DNA of 64,000 nt, taken from Diplolepis rosae (lineage: Eukaryota > Arthropoda > Insecta > Hymenoptera > Diplolepididae). A program made the translations under genes and the position numbers. Shown here piece after piece: positions 46,829-55,327 of the stretch; within the stretch, counting starts at the first letter, position 1; each line of letters opens with the position of its first letter. The notes beneath the pieces are model-generated. The model was not told where the DNA came from, ran no database searches, and was given only the letters and a program-made list of their open reading frames with translations. The stretch is from contig JAPYXD010000419.1 of NCBI GenBank assembly GCA_030998225.1, positions 1 through 64,000 of the forward strand, read 5' to 3'.

Positions 46829-47128
46829 CATAACATATACCGGTGGAAGGAGAATGATGTAACAGAGTTTCGATTGAATCATTAATTCAATCAAAATCCT
46901 AGTGGTTCTCTCGCTCTGAAGTACGTACGTTGAGTCACTGACTCTGTTGTCACCGTTGAGCGATTGAATTGATTATTCACCTTTTTCCATAGAATAGGGA
47001 GAGGAAAATCCGAATTAGAAATTTCTGATTTGAATTTTCTTAGAATTTCGTCCCCTCTGTGGTACGTACGTTGAGTCATAGACTCTGTTGGCCACGTCGA
47101 GAGTTCGAATACTCCTTGTTCTATGTCC
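46434..47128 (+). repeat. Leader tandem duplication with four TGAGTCA sites
   Basis: 46434-46728 and 46838-47128 are two diverged copies (period 404) starting TACCGGTGGAAGGAGAAT. Each copy contains two related sub-blocks with GTACGTACGTTGAGTCA, giving four TGAGTCA sites at 46523, 46669, 46931 and 47072. TGAGTCA is the classic AP-1 (Jun/Fos type) recognition sequence. The leader is where the Drosophila gypsy element carries its insulator/enhancer, so a regulatory role is plausible. Antisense ORFs here are by-products of the repeat. Confidence 0.8.
46779..46826. repeat. (AT)n microsatellite between leader duplicates
   Basis: About 24 AT units separate the two leader duplicates. Confidence 0.95.
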
Positions 47129-47527
47129 TGTCAAAAGAATCCTACTCTTCTGGAACCACTCAAGAAGAAAAAGCGTTCCGGGAGAAAACACCTTTACACA
47201 CCCGCCCTATCAATAATTTATCGAAGCTTAATATTCCCTGTTAAGAAGAATATTCCTGTGTGTGCAGTTTTACCCGTTCGACGGACTGAAGTACCAGCAC
47301 CTGAAATCACACGCGAAATCCCTCAGGCCACAATAATAGATCTGGAAATCGGTGAGGCTCTTGAGCAAAGAAGACAAGCTTATAGAGAAGAGAATCATCC
47401 CTCACGCGAAATCAACCAAATTCCTATTGGAAGGGCCCTAAATAGGAATATTTCCGAGAACGAAATTTCTAACACAGAAATTATCGTATTGGACTCAGAA
47501 TCAGAAACAGGACAAATTTCAGAATAA
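47123..47527 (+). CDS. Leader ORF 2, unknown 134-residue protein
   Basis: The ORF starts with an ATG at the end of the second leader duplicate. A basic region (LKKKKRSGRKH) resembling a nuclear-localisation signal is followed by a hydrophobic/basic stretch, a middle with EIGEALEQRRQAYREE, and an acidic tail ending near IIVLDSESETGQISE. Composition and length look like a genuine small protein. No homologue is recognised. It ends about 360 bases before gag. It may be an accessory protein of the retroelement, or the product of a subgenomic or spliced RNA. Confidence 0.55.
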   Translation: MSCQKNPTLLEPLKKKKRSGRKHLYTPALSIIYRSLIFPVKKNIPVCAVLPVRRTEVPAPEITREIPQATIIDLEIGEALEQRRQAYREENHPSREINQIPIGRALNRNISENEISNTEIIVLDSESETGQISE

Positions 47528-47888
47528 TAAAATTTCTGCACCGTCGAAGTCTGATACGTCAGACAAGGTTCGATTTCACTCCTTTTGTTATCACTGGGTA
47601 ATTCCTAGTAAGTTCGACACCTTGAGTCTCTTGAATTGCTCCAGCTGGGATAATAAAGACGACATTTTTCCATTGTAAGCCTGAAAATTTCCAGATTTAA
47701 TAATAGGCCATTATCTAATCCCCTTTTTCTTCTACATATTTTCTTTTGTGTTGTTATATATATGTATTCTAATTTTTAGTAAGCACTGTACTCGTAAGTA
47801 TCCACACATAGGAACACAAAAACCTATAAACGTCTAAAACCTTTCAAAAATTTACGTCGAATTTTCCGGATCCTCAGCACATTTTAAA

Positions 47889-49205
47889 ATGTCGAACGAC
47901 AATCGAACCCGTAATCCTAGGGAGCCTATCGGTAACGACCCTAACGAATCAAGTACTGAAGCATACCCGAGTATCACTAATTCATTAACCGGACCCAACC
48001 CTAATATTGCGCCCCCTAATCAATCAATGAATTTAGATGCTAGTGCGGCTATGGCTTCGGTATTAGAGTGCATGACTCTTCAGCAAAGCACCTATCACAT
48101 ACCACAATTTGACGGTAAAAATCCTCCACTGAAGGAATTTTTACAGGACATCGCAAACGGCGCAGTATACATCACGGAATCCACGGAACCCGGTTTCATA
48201 AAGGTTGTTTTAAGTAAACTCAAGGGTGTCGCACGAGAAAGCGTTAGGGACAAAAGATTTAATCGGGTAAACGACTTAATGGCACATTTAAAAAAACGTT
48301 TCGCCCCTTCGAAGAAATATCAATGGTACTTCGAGTCTATCGTGAACCTAAGGATGAAACAAACGGAAACCGTAAGCGACTATTACGACCGGGAACAGGG
48401 TTTGCTGAGTGGGGCAAAACATGCCATCGAGGATAAGTATACACAGGTTCATTATGCCGGCACTCCTCATGAAATAAGTGAGAGCACCATCATGATGAAA
48501 CCAGTGGTGGACTGTGCACTAGACGCCTTCATTAAGGGCCTCCCGGACGAAATGTCTACCTTCGTGGACACCAGAAATCCGAGGGACCTTGGTGAAGCCC
48601 TCGAACATGCCCTCCACATAGAGGAAAGACTAAGACAAACGGAAAGAGTAAGGCCCTTCGCGTCTTCTTACCATATCATGCGGCAAAACGAGAAAATTCC
48701 GGAACGCGCGCGATCACCTAGCCCCTACACAAGACAAATGGTTAAACCAGATAAAGCTGAAAGGACAAAAGGCGAAGCTTCACCAGAAGTCTCCAACCTA
48801 CGCAATCCGACATCCCCACACCAACCATTTCACCAATATCCACCACAGTACCCTTCATACCCACCACAGTTCCCCTACTCTTATGCCCCACCTTACCCTC
48901 CAACTTACCAATATCCCTACTCATACCCACCCCTTCCACCTATGCCGCAGTACCCCTCTGAAGCACCGAACAGGAACGGTCACGGGAGTAATCAACCATG
49001 GCGCGGGTATGGTAGGCCGCCAGGAGCCATGACACCTCCTAGATCAACTTCACCAGGGCCTCCGGAGAATTTAAACTCCCAACAGGTTCGTCGTTCAGAC
49101 GCGGCAACGAACCAACCACACCGAGAGCGTCCCAAGGCAGTCCACTTCCAGGAGAGCTCAGTAGGATCTTTCGAACAAGATCCAAAACCGAAGACTCACC
49201 CGTAG
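47889..49205 (+). CDS. gag: Gag polyprotein
   Basis: 438 codons, with ATG in a fair context (TTAAAATGTCG). It is the structural capsid precursor. The capsid-type segment comprises IPQFDGKNPPLKEFLQDIA (residues about 74-92), then a region with RESVRDKRFNRVNDLMAHLKK and TVSDYYDREQGLLSGAK, the order typical of Ty3/Gypsy and errantivirus capsids. The C-terminal third is basic, then Pro/Tyr-rich (about 310-360) with two PPxY motifs (PPQY 318-321, PPTY 337-340). No CCHC zinc knuckle is visible; Arg-rich segments near the end may bind RNA instead. Gag stops 5 bases before the first in-frame Leu codon used as the nominal pol start, and pol is in the -1 frame. A decayed relative lies at 31130-32375. 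Confidence 0.95.
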   Translation: MSNDNRTRNPREPIGNDPNESSTEAYPSITNSLTGPNPNIAPPNQSMNLDASAAMASVLECMTLQQSTYHIPQFDGKNPPLKEFLQDIANGAVYITESTEPGFIKVVLSKLKGVARESVRDKRFNRVNDLMAHLKKRFAPSKKYQWYFESIVNLRMKQTETVSDYYDREQGLLSGAKHAIEDKYTQVHYAGTPHEISESTIMMKPVVDCALDAFIKGLPDEMSTFVDTRNPRDLGEALEHALHIEERLRQTERVRPFASSYHIMRQNEKIPERARSPSPYTRQMVKPDKAERTKGEASPEVSNLRNPTSPHQPFHQYPPQYPSYPPQFPYSYAPPYPPTYQYPYSYPPLPPMPQYPSEAPNRNGHGSNQPWRGYGRPPGAMTPPRSTSPGPPENLNSQQVRRSDAATNQPHRERPKAVHFQESSVGSFEQDPKPKTHP

Positions 49206-49210
49206 TTGAG

Positions 49211-52200
49211 TTGAGTGCCCCTGAATTCCGCAACAGTAAAGCTAGTTTTCTTGTGGACCCAGGTTCGGACGTTAATCTAATCAAACTGAGCACCTTGCGT
49301 CAAGAACTAATTCTTGACCCGAAGAGATCAATCCCGATCACCGGAATAACGAACCACCCCGTAATTACGATAGGCACTATTAACCTTTCAATACTTAACA
49401 CCCTAGTGGAATTCCATGTTGTGGAAAATAGTATCCCCATCTCACCAGATGGAATTCTCGGGAGACCTTATTTGAGGCAGGAACAGGCTCAAATTTCCTT
49501 CCGACACAATGCATTAGTAACCGCTTCCAACCCTATCACACCGATCCCTTTCATCGACCGGGAATCACAGGAAGCGAGGAAATCACTTAAAACCGAGATC
49601 AAACCTTTCTCTAGAATTTTAAAAATTAAGGCTAGAACAAGGCAACCCATTGCTATAAGCGTCACAAATCCAGAGGTTGCTGAGGGCTACCTGCCTAAAC
49701 TAGATACCCCCGAAGGGCTTTACCTTGGAGAGGCAGCAGTCTCAACGCACAATGGCGTCTGTCACGCAATCGCCATCAATACCACTGAAGACGACATAGA
49801 TATAGAAATTGCTCCCCAGGAGGTCATACCATTCGATTTCTGTACATTCCCCGGCGAAGAATCTTCTGACTCAGCACCCGAGTACTCTACCCTAGGCATA
49901 CTGGGACATCTGAGCTCTTATGCAGAGCGTGCCGAAAGAGTCAAAAGGAGCCTGCGCCTTTCTCATTTAAATGATGAAGAGAGGAACTACGTCCTCAGAT
50001 GGGCAGATGACTACGCTGATATTTTCCATCTAAATGGCGAGAAACTTAGCAGCACTCATCTGATCCAACACCGAATTCCAACACTGGACAATGAGGTGAT
50101 TGCAAAGAAGCAATATAGATACCCTCATGATGCAACAGACCAAGTCATTCTGCAGACCGAGAGGCAATACAATAGCGGAATTATTGGTGACTCTAAATCC
50201 CCTTACAATTCTCCACTTTGGATTGTTCCAAAAAAGCTCGACGCCTCGGGAGAAAAGAAGTGGAGAGTTGTTATTGATTTCAGAGCCCTTAACGAAAAGG
50301 TAATTGGGGATGCCTACCCCTTGCCCAACATCACAGATATTTTGGACCACTTGGGGAATGCACAGTACTTTTCTGTATTTGATCTGGCCAGTGGCTTCCA
50401 TCAAGTTGAAACACATCCCGAAGATCGATTGAAAACGGCGTTCTCGACACCCCGTGGACACTTTGAGTATCTGCGGATGCCAATGGGGATTAAAAATGCT
50501 CCTGCTACCTTCCAACGCCTCATGGACATCGTTTTGAAGGGCATGCATGGGACCGAAGTTTTTGTCTATCTGGATGACATTGTTATTCATTCAGAAACCT
50601 TAGAAGAACACGACGTAAAAGCCAGGAGACTATTCAATAGACTAAGAGAGGCGCATCTAAAGCTTCAACCGGACAAGTGCGAATTCTTACGAACCGAGGT
50701 GGCTTACCTGGGCCATATAATCGGCCGTGATGGAATGAAACCCAACCCCGCAAAGATAGCCGCTATTAGAAAATTTCCAAAACCGAGGACAGTTCGGGCT
50801 ATTCGACAATTCCTAGGCCTCTCAGGATACTATAGGAGATTTATAAAAGACTACGCGAAGCTAGCAAAACCCTTGTCCAACCTCCTAAAGAAGGACACAA
50901 AATGGGAATGGGGACGCTCACAACGAAAAAGTTTTCGAAAAATACGCAGATACCTCTGCAACGAACCTGTGCTCCAATACCCCGACTTTAACAAGACCTT
51001 TAAGCTAACCACAGATGCCTCTGAACATGCTGTCGGAGCTATGCTAACCCAAGAAAAGGATGGAGTAGATATGCCCATCGCCTACTTTTCCAAGGTGATG
51101 AATTCCTGCGAACAAAACTACTCGAAAGCAGAAAAGGAATGCCTGGCGGTATTGTATGCTGTTACGAGCTTCCGCCCATATTTGTACGGAAGGGAGTTCG
51201 TGCTGGCCTGCGACTACGAACCAGTTCACTGGATGACCTATATTAATAATCCAGGAGCAAGGTTGCTGCGATGGCGACTTAGACTCCAGGATTATCAATA
51301 TAAGTTTGAATATAAACAAGGGAAACTAAATAGGGGAGTTGAAGCCTTGTCAGGAAACCCTGTGGCTAACGAACAATACTCGGAATCTACTGACTCTACG
51401 GACTCCGACGATTCTGACAAACCTGATCAATCGTACGAATCCTCTTCACTCCCAAAACCTTCTGAAAACATCCAGAATTCCGTGGAAAATCCCTATAACA
51501 CCGGAAAAGTGTTGGTTATAACGCGCTCTGGAGCATCACGGGGAGAACCTAGTAAAGGTGAATCCCCCTCCACCAGTCAGGAGCCGTCAGGTTCCGCTGA
51601 ACACCCAACTCGAACGAGGAAACCCATTCAGACAAGGAACCAACCCACTTCTGGATCCAGTGTAAATTTTGCAAACAAAGGAAAACCTTCTGTACCCCGA
51701 TCCATCCCCTTCAACGCAGTAAGGACTAAACCCACTGTTTCTGCAAGACCGCCGACCTCAGCCGGAGCAATGCCTAAACGACGTGGAAGGCCAAGAAAGG
51801 ATTCGGCTCCCGAAAATCCCCAAGCAGCTCACGAATCCCAAAGTAAACCAAAAGCAACCAACCTTGACGAAAGTTGCATTGGTAAACGACTTTCGAGACG
51901 AAAAGGAATTAGTGAGGCCCCGGTGTTAAACGAAAACTCTTCCAGTGATCCATCGTCAGACGACGAGGACAGTGACGACTCCGACCCCCCAGTGTTTTGC
52001 GAATCCCGTAGTGTTTTACCGAACCTAAAGCCAATTCTAGTAGCAAAGACGGACATCACCGCCCCTAAAAGTGCGCCCCCTAGACTTCCGGGTCCAAGCC
52101 CTTGGTCAGCCCCACTACAAGACACTTACGTAGACGTTTACGTTGACGGAGCGTGCAGCTACAATGGACGTGGGGAACCAAGGGCGGGAATAGGAGTCTG

Positions 52201-54106
52201 GTTTGGACCCAACCATCCACTAAATGTTTCACGTCCCTCCCAGGGACGTCAAACAAACAACTCAGCTGAAATTGAGGCAGCAACAGTAGCAGCTCAACAG
52301 GCTCAAGAGGCTGGCATCAAGAAGCTAAGGATAAAGACTGATTCTAAGTTTCTAGTAAACAGTGCCACGGAATGGATTCCAAGATGGGAAGCAAACAACT
52401 GGAAAACATACGAGAATAAACCAGTTAGAAATCGATCTGAGTTTGAAAAGATGAAAACAGCCCTGGAACCCTTGGATGTGATTTGGGAACACGTTCCAAG
52501 CCACAAAGGAATCCCAGGAAACGAAATGGCCGATAAGCTAGCCAGAGAAGGGATTGAAGCCTCACCATCTACTGAGAACAAGGAAGAAGAGCTACTTCCC
52601 GAACGGATGATCGTTGATGTCCTCCCACAACCCCTGGACAGTGAAGACAGCAACGAAACCGATGAGGACACCCCCAGACAACACCAATCACAGAACAAAT
52701 TAAGAGAAGATCTACAGAAATCTTTCTCAAAGCTGGATAAATCAATGAAGAACCGAGGGCTCGAGAGCTCCAACATCGTTCATGAGTCTCTATGGTGGGA
52801 TCATGAAGATATGCAGGACGAATGTCGACCTCCGTGCACCTATGTCTCCGAAGGCGAAGAAGACCGAGAACTCCTGGAAAACTTAGAAGCTCTCGATCCC
52901 TGTGGAGAATATGACGACGTCGAATTCTCCAATAGAGTGAAAAACTTTTTGGAAAAATACGAAAAGGAAGTAAGCAGGGAAGCATGCACACCACAAGACT
53001 GGCAAATCGCAACAAGTTCCTCTACAAGCCAAGCAAAAACCTTAGGCGAACCTAGATCCACTGGGCAGATAACGAAGTCAACGGAATTCTCTGACAAAAA
53101 TTCCGGGGTGGCGAGGAAAAGCATGGTCCGATTTAAGGATGCCCCTGAAGAAATCGAATCCCCCTCACAGTCCCCAATAATTGGAAGACAGCCCCCTCGA
53201 AGATCCTTGCTTGCAACGCCAGCAGCCCCTGCAACGCCAGGAGCCAGATCAACGCCCTTCACAAGGACAGTCATCGACCCAGATGACAGCAGAAAAGACT
53301 CAATAGGAAGAACAGCAGGAATAAAACCAAGAAGACTGGAACAATCGAAACCATTTTACGAACCCGTCCAAGGTCCCATATCCCATCCTAGCTCCATCAT
53401 CGACCTCAAGATACCGTATGTGGACGACGCACCTACCTCTATCGGACCTCACCAGAATCTCTCAAATACAGGCCAAAAACCAATTAGCATCTGCACCGAT
53501 GAACCTAACGTCATCCACCAATGGACAGAACCTTTAACTTTCAGACATGACAATTATGCTCACTTTATATCCGAAGATTGCGAGCCTACGAACCCCATAG
53601 CAAAACTTCTTGTGGCTACCGAGCGTCTTGACCTACAAGACCTCTGGGGATGCCGCCCTAAGAAGGGACAAGTCCTCGTCACTCCGCACGGTCGACATAA
53701 GACATATTCCGTGGTCCTAAAAAGACGACATGTTGACAATGTCGACTGGAAGGATGTGGCGCAAGGACTAATGAACCTTCGAACTGCCTTAGAAAAGGAC
53801 AACCAGACCACCTGCCGTATGGCAAATTCAGGAGATTTGCTGGGATCGTTACCGCAAAACAAAATGACGGAGCTCGTGGCAGAAATATTTCGGGGTAGCA
53901 ACATTACTATTACTCTCTGCCACGGAAAAATCGAAGTTCCTCCCGTAGAAATCCGACCCAATATTATCGCCGAATATCACGGCAGCCTTATAGGCGGCCA
54001 TAAGGGCATTACAAAAACCTACCGCCGCATCAGAGAGCGATACACATGGCCTGGCTTACGAGACAGAAATCAGCGAGTTCATCCGAGGATGCAGAAGCTG
54101 CCTTGA
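49211..54106 (+). CDS. pol: Pol polyprotein with two RNase H domains
   Basis: The frame is -1 relative to gag and stays open upstream across at least the last 125 bases of gag, so expression by ribosomal frameshifting is likely. The TTG at 49211 is a convention, not a start. Domains (residues from 49211): retropepsin with FLVDPGSDVN (D16); RT about 300-530 with active site YLDD at 453-456; Gypsy RNase H with D602, E643, D668 and a degenerate end VEALSGN (E711); a Ser/Pro/Asp-rich linker about 720-965 with an AT-hook RGRP at 858-861; a cellular-type RNase H1 domain about 973-1118 with D979, E1020, D1044, H1098, D1108; a second linker; then the start of integrase with the two His of the zinc finger (YHGSLIGGHKG). 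The frame is broken near 54060, before the two Cys of that finger, and stops at 54106. At 1631 codons to that point it is unusually long. Confidence 0.93.
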   Translation: MSAPEFRNSKASFLVDPGSDVNLIKLSTLRQELILDPKRSIPITGITNHPVITIGTINLSILNTLVEFHVVENSIPISPDGILGRPYLRQEQAQISFRHNALVTASNPITPIPFIDRESQEARKSLKTEIKPFSRILKIKARTRQPIAISVTNPEVAEGYLPKLDTPEGLYLGEAAVSTHNGVCHAIAINTTEDDIDIEIAPQEVIPFDFCTFPGEESSDSAPEYSTLGILGHLSSYAERAERVKRSLRLSHLNDEERNYVLRWADDYADIFHLNGEKLSSTHLIQHRIPTLDNEVIAKKQYRYPHDATDQVILQTERQYNSGIIGDSKSPYNSPLWIVPKKLDASGEKKWRVVIDFRALNEKVIGDAYPLPNITDILDHLGNAQYFSVFDLASGFHQVETHPEDRLKTAFSTPRGHFEYLRMPMGIKNAPATFQRLMDIVLKGMHGTEVFVYLDDIVIHSETLEEHDVKARRLFNRLREAHLKLQPDKCEFLRTEVAYLGHIIGRDGMKPNPAKIAAIRKFPKPRTVRAIRQFLGLSGYYRRFIKDYAKLAKPLSNLLKKDTKWEWGRSQRKSFRKIRRYLCNEPVLQYPDFNKTFKLTTDASEHAVGAMLTQEKDGVDMPIAYFSKVMNSCEQNYSKAEKECLAVLYAVTSFRPYLYGREFVLACDYEPVHWMTYINNPGARLLRWRLRLQDYQYKFEYKQGKLNRGVEALSGNPVANEQYSESTDSTDSDDSDKPDQSYESSSLPKPSENIQNSVENPYNTGKVLVITRSGASRGEPSKGESPSTSQEPSGSAEHPTRTRKPIQTRNQPTSGSSVNFANKGKPSVPRSIPFNAVRTKPTVSARPPTSAGAMPKRRGRPRKDSAPENPQAAHESQSKPKATNLDESCIGKRLSRRKGISEAPVLNENSSSDPSSDDEDSDDSDPPVFCESRSVLPNLKPILVAKTDITAPKSAPPRLPGPSPWSAPLQDTYVDVYVDGACSYNGRGEPRAGIGVWFGPNHPLNVSRPSQGRQTNNSAEIEAATVAAQQAQEAGIKKLRIKTDSKFLVNSATEWIPRWEANNWKTYENKPVRNRSEFEKMKTALEPLDVIWEHVPSHKGIPGNEMADKLAREGIEASPSTENKEEELLPERMIVDVLPQPLDSEDSNETDEDTPRQHQSQNKLREDLQKSFSKLDKSMKNRGLESSNIVHESLWWDHEDMQDECRPPCTYVSEGEEDRELLENLEALDPCGEYDDVEFSNRVKNFLEKYEKEVSREACTPQDWQIATSSSTSQAKTLGEPRSTGQITKSTEFSDKNSGVARKSMVRFKDAPEEIESPSQSPIIGRQPPRRSLLATPAAPATPGARSTPFTRTVIDPDDSRKDSIGRTAGIKPRRLEQSKPFYEPVQGPISHPSSIIDLKIPYVDDAPTSIGPHQNLSNTGQKPISICTDEPNVIHQWTEPLTFRHDNYAHFISEDCEPTNPIAKLLVATERLDLQDLWGCRPKKGQVLVTPHGRHKTYSVVLKRRHVDNVDWKDVAQGLMNLRTALEKDNQTTCRMANSGDLLGSLPQNKMTELVAEIFRGSNITITLCHGKIEVPPVEIRPNIIAEYHGSLIGGHKGITKTYRRIRERYTWPGLRDRNQRVHPRMQKLP
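52118..52570 (+). CDS. Captured RNase H1-type domain within pol
   Basis: This subregion of pol encodes a complete RNase HI fold: VDVYVDGACSYNG, then GEPRAGIGVWFGPNHPLNVS, QTNNSAEIEAA, IKTDSKF, WIPRWEANNWK, and HVPSHKGIPGNEMADKLARE. The catalytic D-E-D-D plus the active-site His are all present. The spacings (41, 24 and 64 residues between the acidic residues) are the same as in human RNase H1 (D145, E186, D210, D274). It is much closer to eukaryotic cellular RNase H1 than to the Gypsy RNase H that precedes it in the same polyprotein. The likely role is removal of genomic RNA from the RNA-DNA hybrid during reverse transcription. The hybrid-binding N-terminal domain of cellular RNase H1 is not seen. 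Confidence 0.92.
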
Positions 54107-54983
54107 ACAGAAACTCATCCGAGCTCGTACCCGCGAGCCAATGCTCATCACTGACACCCCTGCTGAGCCATTCGAGAAGGTATCACTCGATACTGTCGGA
54201 AAATTGCCCACAACACCAAACGGGAACAGACACATCTTGACAATGCAGGATAATTTCAGCAAGTACTGCATTGCAGTTCCCATACCAGACTTGAAAACAA
54301 CTACCATTGCCCACGCAGTTGCAACAACACTCTTCTCCCAATATGGCGCGCCTAGATATATTCTAACAGACAGGGGAGGGAGTTTTATTAGCAAATTGAT
54401 GAAACACCTAGAAAGATTATTTAACGTCAAGCAACTCACCACTTCCGGGTACCGACCACAAACTAATGGATCACTCGAGAGAAGCCATATTGTATTGACG
54501 GATTACATAAAGCACTATGCTGACGATTATGACGACTGGGATCGATTGCTCCCTTTCGCCATGTTCGCATATAATACGTCGGTACACGAGGCTACGAACT
54601 TTACACCCTACGAGTTAGTTTTCGAGCGAGTCGCCAGGACACCCAGCTCGTTTCCTCAGGGTACAGAACTCGAAACCTATGGATCCTACCTACGCGACCT
54701 AATAGTAAGAATAAGCGAAATCCAGAAGATTGCCCACAAGAATCTCATCAAAGCGAAATCTCGCTCGAAAGAGCAATATGACAAGAAAACTCGGCCACTA
54801 AACGCGAAAATCGGAGATACGGTTTACGCCCTTAAGGAAATTAGGGACGGGAAATTCGACAGTCGAGCCACAGGACCGTACGCCGTCGCCGGTTTCACAG
54901 AAAATAATAATGTTATTCTGGAAACAGAGGACGGCGAACGGATCATGAAACACAAAGACAAACTCCTGCTTGCGCACTGTTAG
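54063..54983 (+). pseudogene. pol: Integrase, downstream part, out of frame with pol
   Basis: From about 54063 the integrase coding sequence is in a different frame from the upstream pol, consistent with a one-base indel near 54060. This part holds the zinc-finger Cys pair (GCRSC), the catalytic core and the C-terminal domain. In the numbering of the ATG at 54141, the catalytic residues are D17, D77 and E113, with the classic 35-residue D-E gap, followed by WDRLLPFAMFAYNTS. A GPY/F-type module (ATGPYAVAGF) sits near the end. All catalytic residues are intact, so the break is the only visible defect. The stop is at 54981-54983. In its present form no full integrase can be made without a frameshift. 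Confidence 0.92.
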
Positions 54984-55108
54984 AAAACCTGCGATTAAGG
55001 GAAGAAAACCCGAGGAAGAATATGCATTATTTAGATCCCATGAGGTTCCAACCTAATAATTTTTCTCACGGTAAAGCAAATAGAGCTCCGGCATTCTAAA
55101 AGTATGAA

Positions 55109-55327
55109 ATGCATATCCTTTCTCGAGGCAGTGCTATGCCAGCTGTGAAGAAAAAACTAATGCTCCTCCTTTCCAGATTCCGAATTTCAATGACAAAGAT
55201 GGGATGTCGATGGCTTGCCTTTTTGTTACCTCTTATCACCACCAGCCAAGGGAATCACGAAGACACATTCCGGGTTACCCCACTCAAGAGTAGTAAGGAG
55301 TGTACTATGAATACCTGGGGACCATAA
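55109..55327 (+). pseudogene. env: Env leader: signal peptide segment, separate frame
   Basis: A 72-codon ORF carries the Env start: a basic N-region, a hydrophobic core CRWLAFLLPLITTSQG that looks like a signal peptide, then the first mature residues up to TPLKSSK. After that the frame deviates from the long env ORF that starts at 55300. In the decayed 16-kb relative the same segments lie in one frame, so here a one-base indel near 55295 separates them. A TTCTAAAAG just upstream (about 55093-55101) could serve as an env splice acceptor. This is inferred, not shown. Confidence 0.75.

Noticed and set aside
50030..50590. Antisense 186-codon ORF opposite RT
   Set aside because: Shadow of the conserved RT coding sequence.
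51829..53274. Several antisense ORFs of 98-157 codons under pol
   Set aside because: They lie opposite the strongly supported pol frame in low-complexity linker DNA; no splice signals or family resemblance.
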